DNA of 64,000 nt from Anaerolineales bacterium UBA2200 (lineage in GTDB: Bacteria > Chloroflexota > Anaerolineae > UBA2200). Position 1 is the stretch's first letter; each line of letters opens with the position of its first letter. The translations under genes and the position numbers were made by a program. The stretch is from positions 1-64,000 of the forward strand of contig DCVA01000042.1 in NCBI GenBank assembly GCA_002327925.1, given 5' to 3'. A model generated the notes under the pieces. The model did no database searches. It saw only the letters and a program-made list of their open reading frames with translations, and was not told the origin of the DNA. This document shows positions 35,007 through 42,846 of the stretch, piece after piece.

Positions 35007-37388
35007 CTACTGTCTGGCTACTCTGAGGGCGTTCAACATTGGGTTGTCAGCGGAGCCCTTGTTGAGATCCACGTTGAGTTCGCCATCTCCCACCGTTATG
35101 GTGAAACTTCGTGTGACCGCGCTGAAAGCCTGATTGCCTGCGGCAGCGAAGACATCCAAGTCCGATAGCACAGTCTGGCCCTCGATGTCCACTGAGAATC
35201 TCCGGCTTTCGGCTTTTCGGTAATACAGCTCGGCAAAATGCAGTTCCACCTCGTACGTGCCATTCGGTACACTGAAATGGTAGCCAAAGGCACCTTCGGA
35301 CCAGCGCTGCGTCTGGTACAGCGCTGGGTCGCTGGTGTTGCCTATGACTCGAGTAACGGAGAAAAGCCCCGTGTCGCCCACGTAACCCCAGCCTCCCTCC
35401 TCGTGGGCCTGGTCAGCCTTCCATACGCGGCCTAGCACGTCGGAGTAGCCAACGTCCGATCCGCAGTCCACCAGATATTCAAGACGGGGGCGGTACAGCA
35501 GAGGCAGGAATGCCTTGACCGGACCGCCGGGAATTCTGGTTTGTGTGGGGGTAGGGGTGGCCGTAGGCGTGGGTGAAGATGCAGGTCCCTCTGTAGGAGT
35601 TAGCGTCTGCGTGCGCGTGCTGGTCGGCGTTGTGGCGGGCGGGGGTTGGCAGTTCAGTTCCAGAATGTAGTTGCCGGCCTCGGAGCCGTCGACTGCGAGA
35701 AGGTAGGTCGTGTTGGCGGCGATGCCGGGTACGACTACCGACCCGCCAGCATAGAAGCACGAGCTGGGACTGGCGCCAGCCAGGACAAAGACGGCAAGAT
35801 CAGCGGGCGAGTCGAGGCTGATGTTCAGACGCTCGAGGTCATAGTCCGCCTTGAACTCATAGATGACCTCCGGCCCCAGGAGTCCGGCGCCACACGCCCC
35901 ATACTCCTGGATCGCCGAAACCCGACCGATGGTGGTCCCGTCGTACCTCCCCTGACAGGTTGCAGGGATGGGATCCCACAGATTCCCCGCCGGCGTTCCC
36001 CGTGGCGTGGGCGTCAGAGTATGGGTTAGGGTAGGGCTGGGGGTGGCGGTTGGAGGACTGGTTGGCGTGACACTCGAGGTAGCAGTCTGAGTGGGAGTGG
36101 CTGTTGACGTGGCAGTGGAACTGGCTGTGGCCGTGTTGGTGGGCGTGTGCGATGGAGTGGCAGTCGGAGTGGCTGTGCAAGTGGCTGTCGCACTGTTCGT
36201 AGGTGTTGGTGTCAAGGTCGGCGTAGCCGTTGGCAGCGGAACGAATCCAAAATCCATTCCGCTGAGCTGTTGGCCGCCGATCAGGTAGAATACGTACGAT
36301 CCCGCCACGGGAAAACTGAGGCTATACCCGGTCGGGTCCTCTCTGGTCAGCACATAGCTGGCGCCCGGCAGATTCGTGAAAGCATATGAACCGTCCATGC
36401 CAGTCGACTGCCGTGAGATCTCCTGGTAGCTGGGATCCTTCAGGATAATGGTGACTCCAGCGAGGGGCGGCTCGCCCGGGTCGTGCGTCATGTTCCCATC
36501 ATCATCTCTCCAGGCCATCCCCGAGACGACGGCCGTTGTCACCACCTCCGTGGGAGTTGGGGGGAGAGTGGGGCTGGGCGTCATGGTGACGGTCGGAGTC
36601 CGTGTAGAGGTCGAGGTGGTGGTGGCCGTGGGGGTTGGCTCCGGGATGAGGTACGAGACAACCAGACGTGGTCGACCTGCAGGAATGCCCTGGGATGAGG
36701 TCAGCAGCCAGAACTGGCGCTCATTCGACAGGCCGAGCAGGATCACGCCGAGGTTCGAGTCAGGTTCTGCCACCCACCGCTGCACGAGATCACGGAAGGG
36801 GGTGTTCTCCCAGGTCTGCCAGACGCCGACATTACGCAGGCGGCTGAGTGCTATGTAGTCTCCTGCCCGATCATGTTCCCCGTCGCACCCCGGGGTCTCC
36901 CAGGAGACGTCGGCTGTGGAGCCACGCCATGTGGCGCCCGACTCTGTCCAGGGCCGAAGCACCTCATAAAGGCCTACGTCAGTGGCGGCGGTAGGTAGCT
37001 CCCGATAGTAGACGGCCAGCTCCAGCCGAGCAGAGAGGATCGTCGCGTTGCGGGGAAGGTGGGCAGAAAGATCAAAGTGGAGAAGAATGCGATAGCGGGA
37101 GTCGTACGACATACGCAATTCCGGCAGAAACCCATAGTTGGTGCTTTCGGCCAGGAGACTGATGTAGGTGTCATGAGCACCCGTGTAAGCGCTGGTAGGC
37201 GAGATGCCCTGCTGGAAGGTAAGGGTCTGGGTAACCGATCCCGACAGGGTCATCGGGACGGGATGCACTTGAGGTGCGTGCAGAGTACCCGGATCCTCCT
37301 GGGCTGTGCCGGCGATGGCGCGTACGACAAGCAACACCAGCGCCAGGAGCAGGGCCGGAGCTATAGCTGCTACCCATTTTCTCATCAT
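35007..37388 (-). CDS. secreted modular protein: DNRLRE, SdrD-B-like, PPC-like and malectin domains on Thr-Pro stalks
   Basis: A 793-residue exported protein. The signal segment is WVAAIAPALLLALVLLVVRA. A DNRLRE domain (about residues 60-248) starts at GAHDTYIS. A Thr-Pro stalk (250-280) leads to an SdrD-B-like beta domain (VSGMAWRDDDGNMTHDPGE, 285-380), a long Thr-Pro stalk (383-466), a PPC-like domain (467-580), a third stalk, KAFLPLLYR, and a C-terminal malectin domain (about 638-793; VDCGSDVGYSDVLGRVW, VPNGTYEVELHFAELYY). Malectins bind carbohydrate, so a glycan-binding role is inferred. ATG 37388 was chosen over ATG 37397 because AGGTG lies just before it. It is the last gene of the four-gene secreted set. 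Confidence 0.85.
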   Translation of the reverse strand: MMRKWVAAIAPALLLALVLLVVRAIAGTAQEDPGTLHAPQVHPVPMTLSGSVTQTLTFQQGISPTSAYTGAHDTYISLLAESTNYGFLPELRMSYDSRYRILLHFDLSAHLPRNATILSARLELAVYYRELPTAATDVGLYEVLRPWTESGATWRGSTADVSWETPGCDGEHDRAGDYIALSRLRNVGVWQTWENTPFRDLVQRWVAEPDSNLGVILLGLSNERQFWLLTSSQGIPAGRPRLVVSYLIPEPTPTATTTSTSTRTPTVTMTPSPTLPPTPTEVVTTAVVSGMAWRDDDGNMTHDPGEPPLAGVTIILKDPSYQEISRQSTGMDGSYAFTNLPGASYVLTREDPTGYSLSFPVAGSYVFYLIGGQQLSGMDFGFVPLPTATPTLTPTPTNSATATCTATPTATPSHTPTNTATASSTATSTATPTQTATSSVTPTSPPTATPSPTLTHTLTPTPRGTPAGNLWDPIPATCQGRYDGTTIGRVSAIQEYGACGAGLLGPEVIYEFKADYDLERLNISLDSPADLAVFVLAGASPSSCFYAGGSVVVPGIAANTTYLLAVDGSEAGNYILELNCQPPPATTPTSTRTQTLTPTEGPASSPTPTATPTPTQTRIPGGPVKAFLPLLYRPRLEYLVDCGSDVGYSDVLGRVWKADQAHEEGGWGYVGDTGLFSVTRVIGNTSDPALYQTQRWSEGAFGYHFSVPNGTYEVELHFAELYYRKAESRRFSVDIEGQTVLSDLDVFAAAGNQAFSAVTRSFTITVGDGELNVDLNKGSADNPMLNALRVARQ
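35990..36240 (-). repeat. Thr-Pro stalk repeat, malectin protein
   Basis: A low-complexity coding stretch of about 83 codons built from [T/S/A]-x-T-P-T units. The DNA is a run of near-repeats of ggngtngg on the plus strand. Such stalks are typically extended and often O-glycosylated. The antisense frame gives a spurious Val/Gly-rich reading frame. Confidence 0.75.
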
Positions 37389-37416
37389 GCACCTCATGTG
37401 TCTGGCGAGCCGATAT

Positions 37417-39483
37417 CTACCGTAACCCCAGTCCTCGCAAGATCAACGGAATGACAATGCCATATTCACTCTCTGGTGGTGTGGTGGGCGTATGTGTCGC
37501 CTCAGGCGTCCTGGTCGGTGTCGACGAGGCATCGGCGGTCACGGTGACAGTCGGCGTGGGCGAGGTTTCGGGAGTCTGGGTTTCTGTTGGTGTCGGCGTC
37601 GTGGTGGGCGGTATCCAGGCGCCGAAATACACATTCACCGTTGCCGAGCTCTGCAGAAGGATGTCAAAGCGGTCGGTGGTAGTGGAGTAGTAACCTGGGG
37701 GGTTCGTTCGCACCAGGGTATACCAGCCAGGCGGAAGCGCGGCAAACTCAAATATGCCACTGGGCCCTGTAGTGATCACTGGGCGACAGGGCGGTCCCGG
37801 TTCGGGGAAGGCGGAGTTGAACAGGTACAATGACGCTCCAGGCAGTCCCTGCGCGTCCGGCTCCTTGATCCCATCGCCAAGCACGTCATTCCATACCTGG
37901 CCAATCAGCCTGCCAGGTAGCGGCGTGGCTGTAGGAGTGGGTGTCTGGGTAGGCGTGCACGTCTGCGTTGGGGTCGCGGTGGGAGTTGGAGTGGGAGGAG
38001 CCGGGCAGTAGATGATCTCCAACTTGGGCCTGAAGCTGGTTGCCGGGTACTCGTTGGAATAGAACCGGAATTCCTGTGAGAAACCGGTGCCGATGGCCAA
38101 CAAGCCTTCGTTCTGAGCCGGGTAGTTCACCCACGCCTGCACTGCATCCCGTACGGAGAACAGCCGCCACTGCATCTCCGAGACCAGGACGACTTCCAGA
38201 GTGCTCTGCGCCGTGAGACTGCGGTCAGCCGCGCCGTCCGCTCCAGACGCGCTCCACGGCTCCAGGGCCGTGGCCTTGTACCAGGTAGCCTCTGCAGCCA
38301 GCCAGTGGCGCTCCACCGCGTAGATGCTGACGGAGGAGGAGAAGAGGTCGTTCTTCCGATAGGGGTCCTGGGCCAGGTGCAGCGTTGCAGTGATGATGTG
38401 TGAGCCGGGCGGGATGCGGCTCACGTCAAACCGCAGCAGCGGGCGCTTGCCGCCACTGGAGTCGTTCTTCATTTGCAGCGAAACGCTGCCTTCGTGCGTC
38501 GTGTCTGGTTCATCGATGCTCAGGAAGGTATCGGATGAGCCGCTATAGGAAACGTCAGGAAGCACGCCCTGCTGTAGCCACAGGGTGATGGGAGAACATT
38601 GCGGCGTCGCCGATGCAGTCGGGCTTGCTGTGGCCGTGGGGCTCACAGTGCTGGTCGGTGTGGGGGTCCCGGTCGCTGTGTCCATCGGCGTGACTGTTGC
38701 AGTTGGCGTGTTCGTGCTCGTCGCTGTCGCTGTCTGACTGGGTGTTGCCGTTGGAGTTGGCGTCCCAGGCGGCTCCTCTCCATACACAAGGACCGAACCA
38801 TTCTCCACCGATCCGAGCACTGATCCTCCACCGTAGGTCACCTCGGTCTTGTAGGGTAGCTCCGTGGCGAAGGCGAGCACCGTAGCTGTTCCGCCCGTAC
38901 CCCACAACGCCCTGAAGCGCACGGTCGCAATGGGGAATGTGCCGCTTGGTTTCGGTTCCTCCGGATCGTAGATTCCGGCGGCAAAGTGGATGTGACCTGT
39001 GTCTGAGTACACTTTGTTGCGCAGGATCTGGCTCAGGTAACCACTCGAGGTGATCCGGTCTGTGGGATTGCCGGCCACGTCAACGACCTGGAGGTAGGTC
39101 GGATCGAAGTACAAATGGACTTCGGCGCCGTCGACTGGCTGAGTCCCGGCCACGAGCTGGAGGTCCACCGCAAAGGTCTGATTCTTGTCGACAACAGAGT
39201 GGCTGGGATTGAGGTTAACAACGACCGTACCGGAGGCTGATTGCTGTGCGTTACTCGCGTAGCCCATAGGTGCCTCTGCGGCGACTGTGCCCCGGCTCGT
39301 CGCAGCGCACAGGAGCCAGGCCGCGCAGAGCAGGGTGACGAGTGGCGCAACCAGAATCCGTCGAGAGCTGCTCACGCGAGTGGGCGAGTTTCCGCCCGGT
39401 TGCACGGGTAACACAGGCTCTGAGCGGGGCGTGAAGCCCCGGCGCTGTGGGACATCAGAGCCGATGTGAATTGGTGTGGTCAT
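37417..39483 (-). CDS. secreted cohesin protein: one cohesin, DNRLRE and SdrD-B-like domain
   Basis: A 688-residue exported protein. A 41-residue polar N-terminus precedes the hydrophobic signal segment (ILVAPLVTLLCAAWLLCAA, about 43-61). A cohesin domain (about 84-233) shows NQTFAVDLQLVAGTQPVDGA, HLYFDPTYLQVVDVAGNP and a closing VENGSVLVYGE. Then come a Thr-Pro stalk, a DNRLRE domain (about 295-492; SGSSDTFLSI), a stalk, an SdrD-B-like domain (about 523-621; GQVWNDVLGDGIKEPDAQG), a stalk, and the tail YGIVIPLILRGLGLR. ATG 39483 follows AAGGAG by 8 nt, preferred to ATG 39552. Cohesins bind dockerins, and a dockerin protein is encoded two genes upstream. Confidence 0.85.
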   Translation of the reverse strand: MTTPIHIGSDVPQRRGFTPRSEPVLPVQPGGNSPTRVSSSRRILVAPLVTLLCAAWLLCAATSRGTVAAEAPMGYASNAQQSASGTVVVNLNPSHSVVDKNQTFAVDLQLVAGTQPVDGAEVHLYFDPTYLQVVDVAGNPTDRITSSGYLSQILRNKVYSDTGHIHFAAGIYDPEEPKPSGTFPIATVRFRALWGTGGTATVLAFATELPYKTEVTYGGGSVLGSVENGSVLVYGEEPPGTPTPTATPSQTATATSTNTPTATVTPMDTATGTPTPTSTVSPTATASPTASATPQCSPITLWLQQGVLPDVSYSGSSDTFLSIDEPDTTHEGSVSLQMKNDSSGGKRPLLRFDVSRIPPGSHIITATLHLAQDPYRKNDLFSSSVSIYAVERHWLAAEATWYKATALEPWSASGADGAADRSLTAQSTLEVVLVSEMQWRLFSVRDAVQAWVNYPAQNEGLLAIGTGFSQEFRFYSNEYPATSFRPKLEIIYCPAPPTPTPTATPTQTCTPTQTPTPTATPLPGRLIGQVWNDVLGDGIKEPDAQGLPGASLYLFNSAFPEPGPPCRPVITTGPSGIFEFAALPPGWYTLVRTNPPGYYSTTTDRFDILLQSSATVNVYFGAWIPPTTTPTPTETQTPETSPTPTVTVTADASSTPTRTPEATHTPTTPPESEYGIVIPLILRGLGLR
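38595..38785 (-). repeat. Thr-Pro stalk repeat, single-cohesin protein
   Basis: About 62 codons of T-P/T-A-T-P units between the cohesin and DNRLRE domains, rich in alternating threonine, proline and alanine. It is a linker, not a separate gene. Confidence 0.75.
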
Positions 39484-39570
39484 GCCACGCTCCTTGGGCC
39501 TGCCTCTGAGAGCCGTCCCGGGGACCCGGCGCGCGTCGGCTGTGCGCGCCATCCCCCGTTACTGTAGCAG

Positions 39571-39591
39571 GCCTGCGATGCATCGGCAGGC
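39571..39591 (-). terminator. palindromic hairpin between the two cohesin genes
   Basis: GCCTGCGAT pairs with ATCGgCAGGC around GC, a 9-bp stem with one bulge and almost no loop, 24 nt past the stop of the two-cohesin gene. There is no U-tract. It may be an attenuator or RNA-stability element rather than a full terminator. Confidence 0.35.
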
Positions 39592-39614
39592 TGTGGTCCG
39601 TCTAGCATCCTCGC

Positions 39615-42600
39615 CTATCTCCGGAGGACAATGATGGGCACAAAGGCCCCGTAGGATCCCGGCGTCTCCGTCTGGGTTGGAGATGCAGTCCGTGATGGCG
39701 TCGGAGTACTTGTCCATGTGGCGCCCGGTGTGGCAGTCTGGGTCACTGCAGCAGTCCTTGTGACAGTGGCGGTGAGAGTGATCGTCCGGGTCCCTGTAGT
39801 CGTCGCCGTTGCAGTAGGCACAGGGGTCGCCGTGAGCGTCTCCGTGGCAGTAGCTGTAGCACTGCTGGTGGGGGTGGCTTGGGGAGTATTCGTCCCGGTC
39901 GCGGTGGCCGTAGCGGTGAGAGTTGGCGCGGGCGTCTCCGTCAGCGTGCTTGTGGGCGAGTGGCTTGGCGTGGGCGTCACCGTGGGGGTCGAGCTCGCCG
40001 TGGCGGATGCCGTTGGCGTTGGTGTGGGTCCAGGCCGATAGAAGACCACCCAAAGCTTGGGCCGAGAAGGCAGGGTGGGGTGCTGGGAGGAAGTTGCCGC
40101 CCAGAATTGCCGCTCTGTGGGCGAGAGCCCGATCAGTACCAGACCGTTGTTGGATGAAGGGTTGCTGACCCACTGTTGTACCAGCTGCGTCAGGCCGTCG
40201 CTCTGCCACTCTTTCCAGCCGGTGGAATCCACCTCAATGCTGGCGGCCGGCACGGTTGCCCTGTCTCCCTGAGAGTCGCAACCACTCCAGGGATATCCGA
40301 CTGCGTAACGATTCCAGGTGGCCTCGAACTCGGCCCACGGTCGCAGGACCTCAAAGGCGCCAATGGTTGTGGGAATCTCCGGATAGCGAGCATCGAACCA
40401 GTAGAAGTTGACGTCCAAACGGGCCCGCGTGACAACTACATCGCTCGGCACATATCGTGAGAGATCGAACCGCAGAAGGGATTTTTCTCGACCATCGTAA
40501 TTGATCTTGAGTACCTGCTCCCAGCCGGCGTTCAGATTCTCGTTGCTTGACGTGATGTATGTATCCGCGGCTCCATCGTATCCTGCCGGGGACACGCCCA
40601 TCTGGAACCAGCGCGTGATGGGGACGTCGTAGGGCAGCGGCGTGTCCGTTGGCGTAGGCGTCAGGGTCGGTGTGAGGGTGATTGTGGGAGTTGGCGTCAT
40701 TGTCGACGTGGCAGTGGGTGCCGTCGTCCCTGTGGGTGTCGGGGTCGGAGTAGCGGTGGCTGTGCTGACAGTCGTCGGTGTTCCGGTCGGCGTTACGGTG
40801 GGCGTGGGGGTCGCCGTGGGCGGAGTGCCTTCGCCATAGTAGGTGATGCAGAGCCGGGGCCTGAAGAAGCCGTCAGGGTGATCTGAGGACTGGAAGCTGA
40901 CTTCGCGGTTAAGGTCTGCCGATCCGAGAATGAGCATCCCTCGATTATTGGCCTCACCGGACACCCAGTCACGGACCAGGCTGGTAACATCGAGAACGAC
41001 CCAGCTGCCATGTTCCGCAGGGAGAGCGGCAGACGCCACCGGACTGCTCTCGCGGTCGGCGGGCACAGCATCGCACCCGAACGTGCTCCAGGGGGTCTGC
41101 CATGTCGCTGTGGTCTGGTTCCAGTCGCGGTTGATGCGGAACACAGAGGCTGTCATGGCGAAAGAGTTGCTCACGTAAGCCACTGACAGGTGCAGTTTGG
41201 CCTCGATGATGGTCACCAGCGGCCCGGACGGCACATAAGGATCGAGCTCAAAGCGAATAGCCGGGCGTGCCCCGTTGTCACTGCGCAGCCGCAGAAAAGC
41301 CTCCGCACCGTTCGCTGTGGTTGGGTACCAGGAGTGCAGATAAGTGTCCTGTACTGCGCTGTAACTGGCATCGGGCAACCAGTTCTTGGCCAGGCAGACT
41401 GTCTTTGTGCTCTGAGGGGTTGGGTTCGGCGTACGGGTCGCGGTAAGGGTCGGCGTCATGGTTGCGGTGCCGGTGGCGGAGGCCGTCGGCGTGGCAGTGG
41501 GAGTCGGGGTCATGGGTGGCTGTTCGCCCGATATGGTGATGCTGCCGTTCCCTACTCCAGCCAGTACGGAGTTGCCGCTGAAAGTGACCTCGGTTCTGTA
41601 GGGAAGGTCAATGCCAAAGGTCAGAGGCACACTGCCTGCTCCTGTGCCCCACAGAGCCCTGAAAAAGACCGTAGCGAGCGGGAAAGTACCGCTTGGTCTG
41701 GGTTCGTCCGGATCATATATGCCAGCGGCAAAGTGAATGCGCGCCTGCGCTGTGTCGGTGTACACCTTGTTACGAATTACCTGGCTCAGGTACCCGCCGG
41801 ATTGGATGCGGTCGACCGGGTTTCCGGCTGCATCGACAACTTGAAGGAACAACGGGTCAAAGAAGAGGTGAATCTCGGCACCGTCGACCTGCTGTGTGCC
41901 GGCCACTATCTGGATGTCGACCGAGAAGAGCTGTCCCTTGGCGACCGCGGCTGCCAATGGGTTCAGATTGACGTAGACAGTGCGTCCTGGCGCGGGAGTC
42001 TGGGTGGGCGTGGGCGTCGGCGTTGCCGTCGGAACGGTGGTCAGAGTAGGTGTCGGCGTGGGGGTCAGCGGCTGCGTCTCGCCGCTGATGGTAACGCTGC
42101 CGTGCTCAACTGTGCCGAGTACGGAGCCGCCAGCATAGGTGACTTCGGTCTTGTAAGGGAGTTGGCTACCGAAGGTCAGGGGTGTAGTCATCCCGGCGGT
42201 TCCCCAGAGGGCCTTGAAGCGGATGGTGGCCAGGGGGAAGGTGCCAGTTGGCCTCTGCTCTTCGGGGTCATAAATCCCGGCGGCAAAGTAGATTCGTGCC
42301 TGCTGTGTGTCCGTATAGACCTTGTTGCGGATTACCTGGCTCAAGTAGCCGTTGTCCTGTATGCTGCCAACGGGTGTGCCAGCCGCATTGACCACCTGCA
42401 GGTAGGTTTGATCGAAGTACAGATGGATCTCCACGCCATTTACCGGCTGGGTGCCGGAGACCACCTGGATATCCACGGTGAATATCTGGTCCCTGGCGAC
42501 AGACGAAGCAGATGGGTTGAGGTTGACCGTGACCGCCTGTCCGGTCATCAAACCGACAGCCTCGGGGTGCGACGGCGCGACGAGGCCTGAGGTACGGATC

Positions 42601-42770
42601 GCCGGCCCCTGTGCAACATTGAGCGGCAGCAGAGGCATCCCGGCTGCATGTGCTCTGGCAAAGCCGAACGGGGCAACGCATGGCCACAGCAGCACAACTG
42701 CGGCCAGCAGCCAAAGGAGACACTGGCCGTGCCTGTCGCTGTTCCTGTTGCCCTGTCTTGACACTCTCAT
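39615..42770 (-). CDS. secreted scaffoldin-like protein: two cohesins and two DNRLRE domains
   Basis: A 1051-residue exported protein. The signal peptide spans residues 1-43 (CLLWLLAAVVLLWPCVAPFG then AHA-A). Cohesin 1 (about 77-232) and cohesin 2 (about 262-415) are close copies: both have GYLSQVIRNKVYTDT and FAAGIYDP(E/D)E. Two DNRLRE domains follow (about 457-642 and 711-910; motifs SAVQDTYLHSW and DGAADTYITSS). Thr-Pro stalks separate all modules; the last is about 125 residues long and ends in YGAFVPIIVLRR. ATG 42770 follows AGGAGTCAGG. It resembles a small non-cellulolytic scaffoldin: two docking sites on a surface stalk. No CBM is seen. Confidence 0.87.
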   Translation of the reverse strand: MRVSRQGNRNSDRHGQCLLWLLAAVVLLWPCVAPFGFARAHAAGMPLLPLNVAQGPAIRTSGLVAPSHPEAVGLMTGQAVTVNLNPSASSVARDQIFTVDIQVVSGTQPVNGVEIHLYFDQTYLQVVNAAGTPVGSIQDNGYLSQVIRNKVYTDTQQARIYFAAGIYDPEEQRPTGTFPLATIRFKALWGTAGMTTPLTFGSQLPYKTEVTYAGGSVLGTVEHGSVTISGETQPLTPTPTPTLTTVPTATPTPTPTQTPAPGRTVYVNLNPLAAAVAKGQLFSVDIQIVAGTQQVDGAEIHLFFDPLFLQVVDAAGNPVDRIQSGGYLSQVIRNKVYTDTAQARIHFAAGIYDPDEPRPSGTFPLATVFFRALWGTGAGSVPLTFGIDLPYRTEVTFSGNSVLAGVGNGSITISGEQPPMTPTPTATPTASATGTATMTPTLTATRTPNPTPQSTKTVCLAKNWLPDASYSAVQDTYLHSWYPTTANGAEAFLRLRSDNGARPAIRFELDPYVPSGPLVTIIEAKLHLSVAYVSNSFAMTASVFRINRDWNQTTATWQTPWSTFGCDAVPADRESSPVASAALPAEHGSWVVLDVTSLVRDWVSGEANNRGMLILGSADLNREVSFQSSDHPDGFFRPRLCITYYGEGTPPTATPTPTVTPTGTPTTVSTATATPTPTPTGTTAPTATSTMTPTPTITLTPTLTPTPTDTPLPYDVPITRWFQMGVSPAGYDGAADTYITSSNENLNAGWEQVLKINYDGREKSLLRFDLSRYVPSDVVVTRARLDVNFYWFDARYPEIPTTIGAFEVLRPWAEFEATWNRYAVGYPWSGCDSQGDRATVPAASIEVDSTGWKEWQSDGLTQLVQQWVSNPSSNNGLVLIGLSPTERQFWAATSSQHPTLPSRPKLWVVFYRPGPTPTPTASATASSTPTVTPTPSHSPTSTLTETPAPTLTATATATGTNTPQATPTSSATATATETLTATPVPTATATTTGTRTITLTATVTRTAAVTQTATPGATWTSTPTPSRTASPTQTETPGSYGAFVPIIVLRR
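39660..40040 (-). repeat. long Thr-Pro stalk, two-cohesin protein
   Basis: About 125 codons of degenerate T-P-T / T-A-T-x-T units just before the C-terminal tail, the longest stalk in the window. It would hold the domains well away from the cell surface if the tail anchors the protein. Confidence 0.75.
41525..41985 (-). repeat. cohesin module 2, tandem duplicate
   Basis: This module and the one at 42075-42540 encode nearly the same cohesin domain. By eye, about two thirds of residues match across the whole module, with long identical blocks such as GYLSQVIRNKVYTDT. It is a tandem duplication within one gene. Confidence 0.8.
42075..42540 (-). repeat. cohesin module 1, tandem duplicate
   Basis: First copy of the duplicated cohesin domain. 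It is also clearly related to the cohesin at about 38785-39230 in the neighbouring gene, so three copies sit within 4 kb. Confidence 0.8.
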
Positions 42771-42846
42771 CCTGACTCCTTCAGTAGAGGCCCGACTGAC
42801 GCGAACGGACCCTTTTGCACCGGATGGCATAGTCGAACGGTTCTGA

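Noticed and set aside
36000..36240. CRISPR-like or tandem-repeat array suggested by recurring ggtgttgg units
   Set aside because: Units are short, degenerate and in phase with Thr-Pro codons; there are no regular spacers or palindromic repeats.
39718..40041. Plus-strand Val/Gly-rich open frames (VGVGVAV-type) opposite the Thr-Pro stalks, also around 36091-36288, 37451-37690 and 40642-40839
   Set aside because: They are the antisense readings of Thr-Pro codons. They have low complexity, no ribosome sites and no family resemblance.
41190..42590. 466-residue plus-strand open frame opposite the two-cohesin gene
   Set aside because: Shadow of a high-GC coding strand. The minus-strand frame has clear domains, a signal peptide and an RBS; this one has none.
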